In this document: positions 44,346 through 54,703 of the stretch, one piece after another
Layout of the letters: the number at the start of each line of letters is the position of its first letter
Position numbering within the stretch: position 1 is the first letter of the stretch
Source: Boothiomyces macroporosus
Lineage: Eukaryota; Chytridiomycota; Chytridiomycetes; Rhizophydiales; Terramycetaceae
Direction of reading: 5' to 3'
DNA length: 64,000 nt
NCBI GenBank assembly: GCA_027604185.1
Contig: JADGKB010000021.1
Coordinates: 62,001 to 126,000, forward strand
Notes under the pieces: model-generated
Databases searched by the model: none
Told to the model about the DNA's origin: nothing
The model's input: only the letters and a program-made list of their open reading frames with translations
Translations under genes and position numbers: made by a program

Positions 44346-46682
44346 TTATTTGTATTTATGGAAGCTTTGTCGAACAAATCTCCACAAATTCAGCTCCAAA
44401 TCACAGGTTTCAATGTGTAACGACATGAACAGTTTGTAAATTTTTTCAGCTTCCAGATCTCTGTTTACTACTACCAGTGGAATTGGTTCACACTTGATCA
44501 ATGCTTGAGCAATATTTGCCGCACGATGGACTACATCTGCAGGCAGTCCAACACGCTCTGCACACAGAATTCCTAAAGAAGAAGAGTAATTTCCTGGTAC
44601 AATATCATATAAGAATACCAAGTTTGAAGACTCTTGAATGATCTTTGGGGTGTAGAAAGCCAGTTTTGCGCTTTCTTGCAGAAAGTTGAACTCAATGATT
44701 TCTAAATTAGTATATTCTACCATGAAAGTGCGTAGTGGCCAGCAACTTTGCACCTTTTGCTATGAATTCTTTGATGATGGCACAAAACAAGCCTACTCCA
44801 TCACTGGCCATAGTTCCTTTCCCAAACTCATCGATTACAACCAAACTTCTTTCGGTAGCTTCAGATAGTGCAAAGCATGCTTGCTTAAGATCAACTAGAA
44901 ATGATGATTCGTTTTTGATCACTGAACTAGAGGTTTTGATTCGTGTCAAGATCTTGTCAGTAAGACCTATTCTCGCATAAGAACATGGTACAAAAGAGCC
45001 TATGTGTGCCATAAACGTGATGAGTGCAATCTGTTGGATATAAAGTGACTTTCCACTAGCATTTGGACCAGTAATCAATATTCCCTTTGGTTTTACCAGA
45101 TCCGTGTCCACACTACCCAACTGCACATCATTGACTACGAATTCGACAAAATGCTCTTGGATCGGATGCCTGATTAATAATGGCCTACCTTGAATCTGTA
45201 AGGACCAAACAATCTTTGGTTGTTACTTCTGGCTTCACATAGTTGAATTTCAGTGCAGCTTCAGCAAGTGACAAGTAACAATCTAGTTTCGCAATGCAAA
45301 AAGTCATTTTGACTATAACAGGCTCAATATTGCATATATCATCACGAACAGACTGCAGAATTTCAAATTCTTTGTCTCCAATGAGATTAAAGATATCCCC
45401 AATTTCTTCGTCGAGATTTAGCATTGTCGGATCTTTGTAATAGCCATTGTTTTCGTTAGAGAACTTGTATTCTAATCCAGGAATATTTTCAAGAACTTGG
45501 TTTTCAAATGTAATACAGATTAGAAATCCCATCTAGGTTAGCAGACTGTACTTGAGGGAGATATACTAGTGTAAAGCAGATGGCAACTAAATCTGGTAAC
45601 TGTATCGTTTCTGCTTTGTTGGATAAGAAAGAGTCCAAAGAGTGATAAGTTCGTTTCATCTCATCCAATTCTGGATCAATGCTTGACTTGATTGCCAGCC
45701 GGTCAGAGTATTCTTCGAAATCAACCTGAATTACAGTCTAATTACCGTATGTTCGATTAATTGCGAGGCACTCCTTAGCAACTGTAAATCATCCTTTTTA
45801 ATGTTGTTGAATCCAATTGATTCGGGGACAAAATCTGTAACCATGTATATCTTCAAGTAGCAAGTAATTGAATTCAACAGGTTTTTCCAATCAGAAACTC
45901 TCGATTTGGTTTTTACTTTATTCCACGTTGCGGGAACGTTGGGCAACTTGCTTAGTAGAGATTTGTATACTTCCAAAGTACTAGCATTAGCAGGTGAGCA
46001 AAAGAATTCGACCGTATCTTGCCTTTCTTTAATTTTGTTGCAATCCCTTAGTGGGAAATTGAACCAAGAAGTCAACAATTTTCTTCCCATACAAGTTCTT
46101 GTCTTGTCCAAGATTTCTAGTATTAATACAAGGTACTGAATAGAGAATTTCCTTCCTTTACTACACTCGAGTGCATGTTTGGATGGTGAATTGAATCGAA
46201 TATTCTTAATGCACTTTTGCTGTCAGAGTTTAGATGCATGTATTCATCCAAGTCAAACAATCGGACGTTCAAGTTGCGCAGTAGAGTAATGGAATGTAAA
46301 ATAGCACCTGGATTAGGAAAAAAGCACCAGCACACCCAGTTGAAATCCTGTTCTCTTCAAATTGGATAACCGAGTCCATCTTCATGATATCAGTGTCCAA
46401 TTTGCTCAACCACATTTTTGCCAACTCGTATTTGAACTCCACTTTTGGACGAATATCTAGATTACATGGGGCAATTAAGTCGTTCGTAGCGCTGAAAATG
46501 TCCACCAGCTTTTGGTTTGATGGAATGAATACATGAGTCGGTTGAACGAGTAATCGCAATGTGTCAATCGTAGATTCGTAATTGTCATCCATAGTCTTTG
46601 AGAGTAGGTAGAGAGTCTCTTCTTTGAAATAAGCAGCTCCGACTGTTTTTTCCTTTAAATCTACAGCAAGGTAAACTTCCAT
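44346..46682 (-). CDS. MSH5: Meiotic MutS homologue MSH5
   Basis: Seven exons (introns 46308-46327, 46117-46136, 45726-45745, 45533-45551, 45170-45188, 44702-44720; 19-20 nt) encode 739 residues. The core and lever domains start with KTRTCMGRKLLTSWFNFPLRD. The ATPase has Walker A GPNASGKSLYIQQ, then TRIKTSSSVIKNESSFLVDL and Walker B SLVVIDEFGKGT. The mismatch-binding domain I is absent, as in MSH5. Known role: MSH4-MSH5 clamp stabilising crossover intermediates in meiosis. Its presence, apparently intact, implies a sexual cycle. Confidence 0.92.
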
Positions 46683-46719
46683 AATTGCAAAAGAGAAAGT
46701 TTAACTTTATTTCTAATTT

Positions 46720-47412
46720 TTATGGGTGAAAGTTTGGAGCATCTGGAGGGCATTGATTGGCAGCTGGAAGGCACATTGAACAGCCATCATTGTAGCAATT
46801 TACCGTGTTTGGAGCACAAGCGCAGAATCCCTGATACCAATTGCATTTTGGCGGATTGTTAACTATTTGTCTTCCCGAGCCTTGACATGAATAAGACTGA
46901 GCGGTTGCAGGAATGTAGTAGAGCTTGGTGCATGTGTATCCGTTCCAGGAAATTTGTTGATATCCAGCAGAGTATACACCAGCTTGAATGGTTTGTTGAT
47001 AGTGCCTGTTATACAACACAGATTCACCAGCATAGTCCCAAAGTTTTCCTTGGGCGGCATTTGAGTTGATTTGGAATCCAAAATAGTCCCAATGAGACGG
47101 CTGTCTATATTGATAAGTGTTATCAGTTGCCCATGGGGGAATGAGCTGCTCTCCAGCTGGGAATGGTGCGATGGTGTTTTGGTTTTCCCAGACTAGCCCC
47201 TGAACAACAGATTTACCCAAAACTTGGGAATCATCAACAGTGTTTAAAATATCGTTCGCAGTCCAGATTTCACTGGTATAACCGTTTATGCCTGGGCCTT
47301 CACAGTTAAGAAGGATGTGTCCTTGAAGGGTGCTAACAGTTTTGAACAACGGGTCTGTCATGAACGAATCTTGGGCAGCAACAACAGCAAAAGCAGAGAT
47401 AATTGAAATCAT
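46720..47412 (-). CDS. Secreted Cys-rich protein, unknown
   Basis: Single exon, 230 residues. MISIISAFAVVAAQ is a good signal peptide. The mature part is rich in Asn, Gln, Tyr and Trp and ends in a compact Cys-rich tail (NPPKCNWYQGFCACAP, CYNDGCSMCLPAANQCPP) that probably forms disulfides. No GPI tail or transmembrane segment. I do not recognise the family. A TATAAAT element lies 35 bp before the ATG. Likely an extracellular or wall protein. Confidence 0.7.
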   Translation of the reverse strand: MISIISAFAVVAAQDSFMTDPLFKTVSTLQGHILLNCEGPGINGYTSEIWTANDILNTVDDSQVLGKSVVQGLVWENQNTIAPFPAGEQLIPPWATDNTYQYRQPSHWDYFGFQINSNAAQGKLWDYAGESVLYNRHYQQTIQAGVYSAGYQQISWNGYTCTKLYYIPATAQSYSCQGSGRQIVNNPPKCNWYQGFCACAPNTVNCYNDGCSMCLPAANQCPPDAPNFHP

Positions 47413-47440
47413 TTGGTGCAGTTTGTTTGGAAATTAATCT

Positions 47441-47447
47441 ATTTATA
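47441..47447 (-). promoter_or_regulatory. TATA box of the 47412 gene
   Basis: TATAAAT on the minus strand, 35 bp before the ATG. Confidence 0.5.
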
Positions 47448-47661
47448 ATTATTCGGCATAATTCGGTCGGTAACTGCCTTACGGTCTGAAGAGCAAAGGA
47501 AATGTCTAAACGTTCAGAGCAAACATGAAAGATACAAATTCTCAATGCAATGAAAGCAATGCACAAGTCAATAGATTTTAGGTACATGACTAATTGCATT
47601 ATCAACTTTAACAGATACTCTCACACCGAATCCCAAACAAGAACGAAACACATTGACTTTT

Positions 47662-49440
47662 TTATTTTGAAAATAGCTTGTACCTTGTACTAGATTTCTT
47701 TGAGGCAACGTTAGTGTATCGGGCCATATTAGATCCTTCAAATGCACCAGCAGTATTCAACATTCTTTGCTGTTGGTAGTTGCCAACAACTTCGGTAGTC
47801 GCCGACCTGCCTCCAACACTATATTGATGCTGATCCTTGAATCGAGGCATCAATTTCCCAATTTCAACTATATAGTCATCCAAAGCGGAGAGGTTAACTG
47901 TTAGTTGTTTTTCGACTAAACTGGTTTTAACTTTTTCAATTTCCATCTTTGCTTCTTCGAGTGTCTTTCTTGCGTCCTCAAAGTTTGACAGGTCTCCAAA
48001 GTTCAATGCTTTTTCCACAGCTTTAGTCATAATAGATTCGCACCTGATTTCATGATATTGCAGATTGAAAGCCACAACTGTTTCCAAGTAGTCTTGAACA
48101 GTTTCTGTTCGCACGGTTCCAGGGATTGTGTATGTTACTTTGACCAACAATTTCCCAGTTAAATCATCATTGTTTCGATTTTCCACTTTGAAGGTAATTA
48201 ATCTAGTTTCCGCTTCAAGCAAAGACAATAGATTAATGGTGAGTAAGCAGGAGCTCTTCTTTTCTACTTTGTAAGATCCGCAATAAGCACTATCGAGGAT
48301 GAATGAGGAATCCCTTGGAACCGATATTTCTACTTGAACATTTTCTGCAATCAGGGAAGCTAGTCCTGAAATGGCCCCTGCAAATATAGGGACAATTTGC
48401 GATGGCTTTTCAACATATTGAAACCCGCCGTTACAACTCAACTTTGATATTCGTTCCATGTACTTTGAATCATGATCAGTTCCATATCCAAAAGATTGAA
48501 TTGCAATTCCCATATCAGCAGCCTCTCGGACGATGTCATTTGGAGGAGTGTTGTAATTATCGCAACCATCACTGAGCAACAAGATTGACGCTAGCTGGTT
48601 CTTGTGGCTTCTAGCTTTAAGTAAATTGATAGCACTCTTTACACCATCCATAATATTAGTCCCACCAGATGCAACCAATGCTTTGGAAACAGCATCAACC
48701 AATTCCACCTTGTTTTCGTTTGAGATTCGAGTAAAATTTACAATTGTTTGTGCAGATCCATTAAATATAACAAGTGCTATTCTGTCTTGAGAAAGCAACT
48801 CTTCTTGAATGAGATATTTGATTGATTGGACAACCATGTTGATTTTCGTTCCAGCCATGCTTCCACTGACATCAACTACCAGCACCAAATCAATTCCATA
48901 ACGGTCATTCAAATCGTTCCCTTCTGCAAACGAAGGGGCTTTAACGGTGGTTACTACATTGTAATCTCCGACTTTATTCTTTTCAGCTACCAAAGAAACA
49001 GCCATTGGATCCTCAATTGTAACCGAAATTGCGTCGCGAGTATCGGTAGGCTCTTCATTATCAAAACGAGAGGATAAAATAAGCGGTTGACGACAAAGAT
49101 GACAGACTGAAAATCCATGAGCTCGGTATTCGTTGTAACATTCGGAATGAATAAGTTGGTTACAGCAAGGCAGTTTTTTAACTGGATCGCTTGCTTGGGA
49201 CAACAATGAATAGTTTTCTGGCAGGTCGTCCAAACAGAGGGAGCAAATATGTGAATCTTCGGAAAAGATAAGCTCTGGCCTTGGCGCTTGTTCTTCAGTT
49301 TTCTTTTGGCTCATTCGGAATGAAGCAAATGAGGACAAGGAGCTTCCCCTCTTGGTAGCCGTTGTTTGAGTTGTTAGTCCATCGCCTTTGAGCTCGCTTA
49401 GTCTTTTTTCTGAAAGTCGGGAAGATTTGACCTTGGTCAT
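47662..49440 (-). CDS. RING finger plus von Willebrand A domain protein
   Basis: Single exon, 592 residues. After a Ser-rich N-terminus, residues about 65-118 form a RING-like zinc finger (CSLCLD, CCNQLIHSEC, CHLCRQP). A vWA domain follows from about 180 with an intact MIDAS (DVSGSM, and later Thr/Asp in GGTNIMDG and LSDGCD). A C-terminal beta-sandwich and helical region (EDARKTLEEAKMEIEKVK) completes it. The layout matches WAV3/EDA40-type E3 ligases of plants and similar fungal proteins. Ubiquitin ligase activity is expected but the substrate is unknown. Confidence 0.85.
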   Translation of the reverse strand: MTKVKSSRLSEKRLSELKGDGLTTQTTATKRGSSLSSFASFRMSQKKTEEQAPRPELIFSEDSHICSLCLDDLPENYSLLSQASDPVKKLPCCNQLIHSECYNEYRAHGFSVCHLCRQPLILSSRFDNEEPTDTRDAISVTIEDPMAVSLVAEKNKVGDYNVVTTVKAPSFAEGNDLNDRYGIDLVLVVDVSGSMAGTKINMVVQSIKYLIQEELLSQDRIALVIFNGSAQTIVNFTRISNENKVELVDAVSKALVASGGTNIMDGVKSAINLLKARSHKNQLASILLLSDGCDNYNTPPNDIVREAADMGIAIQSFGYGTDHDSKYMERISKLSCNGGFQYVEKPSQIVPIFAGAISGLASLIAENVQVEISVPRDSSFILDSAYCGSYKVEKKSSCLLTINLLSLLEAETRLITFKVENRNNDDLTGKLLVKVTYTIPGTVRTETVQDYLETVVAFNLQYHEIRCESIMTKAVEKALNFGDLSNFEDARKTLEEAKMEIEKVKTSLVEKQLTVNLSALDDYIVEIGKLMPRFKDQHQYSVGGRSATTEVVGNYQQQRMLNTAGAFEGSNMARYTNVASKKSSTRYKLFSK

Positions 49441-49609
49441 TTTGTAGATAAATTTGGCAGGATTGCAGTCTATTTATGCCAGCCATGACTCATACTACAC
49501 GTTGCTGAGATGGCTGCACCAAAAGAATTTACCCCCATGTCAGTGTCAAAATTTCATGCCACAAAAAATTCGGCTGAAATATAATATAGTAGGGTTAGGA
49601 GAACAATTG

Positions 49610-50269
49610 TTACTTGCTTGATTTTATTACACTATTGCCGAATATAATTTGACTAAATTCACCAATCAGATTCATACAGTAACATTTCTGGGAGTAAATT
49701 TCTAACTGCTTGATGTCCATGTATCCTTCCAATTCAAACAGCATGAATTGTTTATCTATACCATGGGGCTGCTCGTATATAGCGATAAACGGATCTGCAG
49801 AATCCCCCCTTTTAATTCTATTGGCTCTAATTTGTATTAAACCCATCCACTCAACAATGTCCTCTTCTCTAGTCAAATCAACAATAATATAATCTGAAAG
49901 AGAATAAGATTTTGTAATTATTGGTATCTTTTCCATATTAAACTCTTTAGAATACTGAAAAGAAATAAATTCAACTTCTCCCAACTGGTCGAGAATCATT
50001 CTGGATCTATCATTCAGTTCCTTTATAGTAATTTCATATCCATCAGCTTTCTTTCCCAATAGTCCAAATTTATAATATTCCTGCTTGCTTAACTTTATTT
50101 TGATTTCAGTTGTGATTGAAATGTTGGAATTGAAGCAATGGATATTACCAAATACACTGGATATGAGTGCTTTGAATTTGTAATAGTGTAATTCAGGGGA
50201 TGAATTTCCTATTATGTAAGCCTTTTTTATAATGTCCTGTTCAATTCTGTCTGATTTTGAGATTGGCAT
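49610..50269 (-). CDS. Uncharacterised 219-residue protein
   Basis: Single-exon ORF with ATG at 50269. Mixed alpha/beta composition, Ile/Lys/Glu-rich, with alternating hydrophobic strands (ISITTEIKIKLS, DYIIVDLTREEDIVEWMGL). No signal peptide, transmembrane segment or recognised motif. The VEWMGLIQ stretch vaguely resembles the last helix of PH-like domains, but I would not name it. It lies between the RING-vWA gene and Yih1. Confidence 0.55.
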   Translation of the reverse strand: MPISKSDRIEQDIIKKAYIIGNSSPELHYYKFKALISSVFGNIHCFNSNISITTEIKIKLSKQEYYKFGLLGKKADGYEITIKELNDRSRMILDQLGEVEFISFQYSKEFNMEKIPIITKSYSLSDYIIVDLTREEDIVEWMGLIQIRANRIKRGDSADPFIAIYEQPHGIDKQFMLFELEGYMDIKQLEIYSQKCYCMNLIGEFSQIIFGNSVIKSSK

Positions 50270-50644
50270 TTAAAAAGGAAAAGAATTCTGGAAATAGTTT
50301 TAAAGTTAAGCTTTTTCAATACTGATTGATCCTCTATTGGATGTGAGCCCAGTCAAGCAGATTAGGACAGTCAGTCCATCAGATAGGGATCATCTAGGGT
50401 ATTCAAATTCAAAAACTTGTTTATCAAACTGTACCACAGAAATGTACAATAGATATCTCATGACCATGATTCGTTCTTGCTGTACAGAGAAACGATAAGC
50501 AAACTCTATATATCCAGTGCCTTTCCTTGTTCTATACAGATACAAACCGCGGTGAAAGAAATCTCTAATCAAGAATAAAATCAGGTGATCTCCACTGGTA
50601 TATAAATAGCTTTCAATCCAAACTGTTTCTTTTTTTAAAAAAAA
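50270..50644. other. Divergent intergenic region, 375 bp
   Basis: Between the unknown gene at 49610-50269 and Yih1. A minus-strand open stretch (50390 to about 50640) has no initial ATG and no resemblance to a family. TATAAATAG at 50601 serves Yih1. Confidence 0.45.
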
Positions 50645-51424
50645 ATGGAAGAGCAATTCAACGATGAAATACTAGCAATCGAATCCATATACAATGTAAA
50701 TTTACTTATAGACCCAATTGAATTCACTACACCAATAGGCCCAATCATATTCCGTTTCACATTCATTGATTTTAAACCAATTATTGATTTCAAAATCCCA
50801 GCTCAGTTTCCTATTGATGTGCAAAAAGACTTTGAGAAATCAATTCAATACGATTTATTAAAATGCAAAGAAATCACTGGTGATTGTGTGCTATTTGATA
50901 CAATAGAGTTCATCAGGGAATATTTGGAATCTGAATTCATTGTCAAATTGAACGAATACAAGAGCATTAATGCAGAACCAACTGTCGATAAAGTTACTGA
51001 TAAAGTGCAGCAAAAGACATTTTTAGAATTGGGCAAAGATGGCTATGGATCAATACCAATCAAAGTATACCATTCCGAACAAGTCGTAGAATCAAAGTCA
51101 GTCTTTGTTTCTCATTGCGCAACAGTTACAAACAAAAATGAACTAGAACTAGTCCTAGAAGCTTTACTAATGAACAATAGATTAAAAAAGGCAACGCACA
51201 ATATCGTAGCTTATAAGTTTGGTAATATTAGTGATTTTGATGACGATGGGGAAGATCAAGCTGGTTCAAGGCTCTTACATCTAATCAATTTGCTAGAGCT
51301 TGATAATATAGTAGTGATGGTATCAAGATGGTTTGGAGGAGTATTACTTGGACCGTCTCGGTTCAAGATCATCAATAATTGTGCTAGAGATTTACTAGTA
51401 TCTGCAGGCTATGTAAAGAAATAG
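50645..51424 (+). CDS. YIH1: RWD/IMPACT-domain protein Yih1
   Basis: Single exon, 259 residues. The N-terminal RWD domain (EQFNDEILAIESIYN) and the C-terminal IMPACT/UPF0029 domain (VFVSHCATVTN, HNIVAYKF, DDDGEDQAGSRLLHLI, VMVSRWFGGVLLGPSRF) are both complete. Known role: binds Gcn1 through RWD and actin, and restrains Gcn2 activation under amino acid limitation. Length equals yeast Yih1. Confidence 0.95.
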   Translation: MEEQFNDEILAIESIYNVNLLIDPIEFTTPIGPIIFRFTFIDFKPIIDFKIPAQFPIDVQKDFEKSIQYDLLKCKEITGDCVLFDTIEFIREYLESEFIVKLNEYKSINAEPTVDKVTDKVQQKTFLELGKDGYGSIPIKVYHSEQVVESKSVFVSHCATVTNKNELELVLEALLMNNRLKKATHNIVAYKFGNISDFDDDGEDQAGSRLLHLINLLELDNIVVMVSRWFGGVLLGPSRFKIINNCARDLLVSAGYVKK

Positions 51425-51606
51425 ATGCTTTATTCCATTTTAAAGTGTATTACATTGTATATTTGATTTCAAAGAGTGTTGAGCAAGCACTGCTTTCTAG
51501 GCAAAAACACCTTTTGGTTTGCAATTCCATCCTCAATTCACATGGCAATCACAGCTCTGTTCCTCGATTAATTCCTGAGACTTGCAATCAAGTTGATGCA
51601 ATTTAT

Positions 51607-52144
51607 TTAGTTTGTAAAGAACCAATAGTCAGCATTATACGCGACTCTGACAGATTGGTTAGTGGTACAGTTGCCAGTTGGTAGTCCGCCTTTGGTGTAT
51701 ACACGCATGATATTGACTACATTTGAAAACTTGCCTGAATCAGAAGAGAGGGCATTGTTTCTAGCCAACAAGATCCATACGATATCATCCTTTCCAACAG
51801 TGGCTTTGTTGACTGCAGCACCAGTAACTACACTTTCATCATTCAAGTATCTCCATGCTACATTAAAATAATGTACTTGGTTTTCCGTTTACGAAATAAT
51901 GGGAAACTTCTGGGTTTTTCAAAGATTCTGAATTTGGAGCTAGAATTGCGTCTGCAGAGTCCAAAGTCCAAGCACCGCCACTACAAACGTAGTTTTGTGT
52001 TCCAGATCCAAAGTATTTAGCCATTAGTTTAGTACCAGCTGGTGGAATTAGACTGGAAGGTACTCCATCAAACAAACTGGAGCTGTAAGAGAGGTGGTAG
52101 GAAGGAGCAGCAGAAGCAAGGGCAGCAAGTAAAATTGGATACAT
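51607..52144 (-). CDS. Secreted DUF3455 protein (copy 1)
   Basis: Two exons (intron 51858-51876, 19 nt), 172 residues. Signal peptide MYPILLAALASAAP. DUF3455 landmarks: SLIPPAGTKLMAKYFGSGTQNYVC, GGAWTLDSADAIL, SHYFVNGKPTWRYLNDESVV, VNIMRVYTKGGLPTGNC, VRVAYNADYWFF. Unlike copies 2 and 3 it ends right after the last strand with no GPI signal, so it is probably released. Function of the family is unknown; members are abundant fungal secreted proteins. TATAAAAG lies 33 bp upstream of the ATG. Confidence 0.82.
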
Positions 52145-52397
52145 TATAAATATTACAGCGCATTCTCTGCTTTTATAGACATTTTTGTTGTGGAGGGTGG
52201 AAATTTGTTTTGTTGTCAGAAATGTCAACAAAGCAATAACACCAAATTTATGACCATCTATGTAGATATGGAAATACAGAGCAGATGGCAAACCGCTTGG
52301 ATGCCTTTCGATGATAAAATCCCCGATTATTTGACTTTTCCATTTTCTGCAATACAAACAGATTTGTTTACCGCAATTTCTAAAGTAAACAGTAAAT

Positions 52398-53135
52398 TTA
52401 TTGACTGAATAAAACAACAATAAGTGCAATGAGCCCGGCGGACAGTCTGGTCGCGCTAGATGTAAGCTTGACCATATCTGAAGTTCCCTTATTTGCACTG
52501 TAGAACCAATAGTCACTTGAATAGTTCACTTTGACAGTTTGCCCTGCAACACAGCTACTGGATGGGGCAATACCTCCGACAGTCTTTACTCGCAATACAA
52601 CATTTACTTGACCAAAGATACCAGTATTGGAACCGCTAGTTCGCTGTACAACTAACCACGGAACGCTTTTTTCATCAACTACTACTTTGGTCAATACTTG
52701 ACCAGTTACCTGGCTACCATCATTACTTTTCCAAGTTGGTCTCCCACCAAACGAATCTGGAGTGTCTAAAAAGAAATGCTTGGCCAATATTTGACCAGGC
52801 TGAGTGAAAAGATCTGCATTAGCAGAATCTAGTGCCCATTGAGTATTGTTACAAACATAGTTTTGTGTCCCAACGGCAGAATATCTTGTAACCAGCCGGT
52901 AACTGTCTGGTTGAATAATCTCTTTTGGAAAACTACTTGTATCTGCAGTACTATTGTAATCTTCATACAGGTCGCCTAGTCCTCCATCACCGTTTCCTTC
53001 ACCTTCTGAAGCTTGGATATAATGAGCAAATTGAAGATTGCCAGAGTCGTAGCTGTTTGAAAGTCCATACTCTTGCGCTGGATGAAACGAAGCAAGTTCG
53101 GCGGAAATTAATTGAATCAAGAGTGGAATGAACAT
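52398..53135 (-). CDS. GPI-type DUF3455 protein (copy 2)
   Basis: Single exon, 245 residues: signal peptide (MFIPLLIQLISAELAS), an extra Gly/Glu/Asp-rich stretch of about 45 residues (GEGNGDGGLGDLYEDY), the DUF3455 domain (GTQNYVCNNTQWALDSANADL, IFGQVNVVLRVKTVGG, VKVNYSSDYWFY) and a hydrophobic C-terminus after a Ser-rich spacer (SAGLIALIVVLFS), typical of a GPI-anchor signal. Tandem with copies 1 and 3, same strand, no introns. Confidence 0.82.
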   Translation of the reverse strand: MFIPLLIQLISAELASFHPAQEYGLSNSYDSGNLQFAHYIQASEGEGNGDGGLGDLYEDYNSTADTSSFPKEIIQPDSYRLVTRYSAVGTQNYVCNNTQWALDSANADLFTQPGQILAKHFFLDTPDSFGGRPTWKSNDGSQVTGQVLTKVVVDEKSVPWLVVQRTSGSNTGIFGQVNVVLRVKTVGGIAPSSSCVAGQTVKVNYSSDYWFYSANKGTSDMVKLTSSATRLSAGLIALIVVLFSQ

Positions 53136-53368
53136 TGATGATGAGGATATCGCGGTCTTTTTATCATCTGCAGGCGGTGTTTTACACTACGACTGTACTG
53201 CCTCAGGATTTATTCGTAATTGAATTTATGATTGATAGGAAGGATACAGTTAAAACAAATGTACCTGCAGTGCAATAACACTTCAACCAACAAGCTGTTT
53301 TATTGTGGTTAATTTTAAAAAAGTAAAAATCAAGCAAACCTAAATGACGTCATTGGATGAACACTGCC

Positions 53369-53995
53369 TTAAATTAGCAACAAGGCAAAAAGGGCCAACC
53401 CTAATTTGAACCCAATCGCACTATTGCTGTTCACAACTGTAGGCAAATTATTCATTACATCAGTATCTTTAAAAACATAGTATTCTGCATTATAGGACAC
53501 TGGGAAAATAGTTCCGTTTATCGTACAGTTACTTTGATCTGGCACTAGGCCATTTCTAGTAGCAAACATTAGTACGTAATTGACATCATTGAAAACACCG
53601 CTGTTTGAACCAGTTCTGTTGGTGTAAGTTGATTGATATAGCGTCCATTGAATACCTTTCTTGTCTGGCGCATCTATACTAACTATAGGTTTAATGGTGG
53701 TCGTTGTATTGTCTTTTACTGAAGTTAAAACAAGATCGGTAATATTGGCATCGTTTGCTCCCCAGTCTGCATTCTTTAGTGTGTTTGTGTATAGCAGGGC
53801 TTGTGAAGAGGTCTGAGTATAATTTGCCGCAGTTGTTAGCTGACAGAGATAGTTTATCGTCCCAATTGCATAGAATTGTCCTGAAATGGTTTGGTTGGCT
53901 GGGGGATAGAGGGTTGAAGGAACATTTTGCTGTTGAAGCGTATTTATGGCTGAAGAATATCTTCCTATTATATGAGCTATACTTCCACTGATCAT
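53369..53995 (-). CDS. GPI-type DUF3455 protein (copy 3)
   Basis: ORF of 208 residues with the DUF3455 pattern (STLYPPANQTISGQFYAIGT, INYLCQ, VLMFATRNGLVPDQSNC, VSYNAEYYVF) and a C-terminal hydrophobic GPI-type signal (AIGFKLGLALFALLLI). It is more diverged than copies 1 and 2 and rich in Asn-linked glycosylation sites. The N-terminus (MISGSIAHIIGRY) is not a good signal peptide. An 18-nt in-frame GT-AG stretch at 53965-53982 or an unseen first exon may be the reason, so the start is uncertain. Confidence 0.7.
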   Translation of the reverse strand: MISGSIAHIIGRYSSAINTLQQQNVPSTLYPPANQTISGQFYAIGTINYLCQLTTAANYTQTSSQALLYTNTLKNADWGANDANITDLVLTSVKDNTTTTIKPIVSIDAPDKKGIQWTLYQSTYTNRTGSNSGVFNDVNYVLMFATRNGLVPDQSNCTINGTIFPVSYNAEYYVFKDTDVMNNLPTVVNSNSAIGFKLGLALFALLLI

Positions 53996-54122
53996 TAGTC
54001 AAGATTTTTGTCTCGGTTAAGTTTTTAATTTCCGGTGGCTAAACTGGCTTGAAATGGAACAATCTTTAAGTAGGTGGAAAAAATACAGCACAATTTAAAA
54101 ATTCTTGAAGCTGCAGACTAAT

Positions 54123-54635
54123 TTATTCTGGTATCGAGTCAATGGGATACTCAGTTAAGGTAATGTTTGCCTTTTTTTGTTTTTTGGTCAATTCAATCTT
54201 TGGCTTCTTTGGAGATTCTTTTTGTAGTTTTGGCAGGTAGCTCTTGTGGGGAGTTGGTTCATCTGTATTAGTTTCAACAATCTATCAAGTAATCTTGCAC
54301 CGCAAGGACTTACCTACTTCATACTCAGCAATGGCTGAAAGACCCTTCAAAGAGTGAGATGTATATATTTCGTTATATCTATGGAACGCATCTACCAGAT
54401 CTGCATGTTCTTCTATAGCACATTTGGCAATCCGTTGAATGGACTCAAAAGCAGGATACTTTAAAAGCTGGCTGTTTGAGCATTTCAGGTTTTCCAATTG
54501 AAGTGATAAGTTCAGCTCAGACTGTTTCAACAAAATGATTTCCATTTCTAGCTTCCTGTTCAATGTTGCGTATTTAACATTGGACTTTACCAACTCGTTA
54601 TTCCTTTTCTTCATTTGATCCAACAGCTCATTCAT
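54123..54635 (-). CDS. Coiled-coil protein, shugoshin-like (tentative)
   Basis: Two exons (intron 54282-54317, 36 nt, longer than usual), 158 residues. Residues 1-55 form a coiled coil with the shugoshin-like order RNNELVKSN...LEMEIILLKQ...LSLQLENL. The C-terminal 50 residues are basic and Pro-rich (KLQKESPKKPKIELTKK). Shugoshins protect centromeric cohesin by recruiting PP2A through this coiled coil; the usual C-terminal basic SGO motif is not clear, so other coiled-coil proteins are possible. Its ATG is 68 bp from that of the divergent gene at 54704. Confidence 0.5.
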
Positions 54636-54703
54636 AAAAGAGCTAAAAATATCTCGAGTATTTATACAAAATAAGGTTTGTATAACTTTAAAAAAATTAG
54701 ATC
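54636..54703. promoter_or_regulatory. Compact bidirectional promoter, 68 bp
   Basis: The whole space between two divergent ATGs. A minus-strand TATAAATA begins at 54666 (31 bp before the 54635 ATG), and plus-strand TATACAAAA/TATAACTTT elements lie at 54664 and 54681 before the 54704 ATG. Confidence 0.6.

Noticed and set aside
50390..50640. Minus-strand open frame upstream of Yih1
   Set aside because: No initial ATG, overlaps the Yih1 promoter, no family resemblance.
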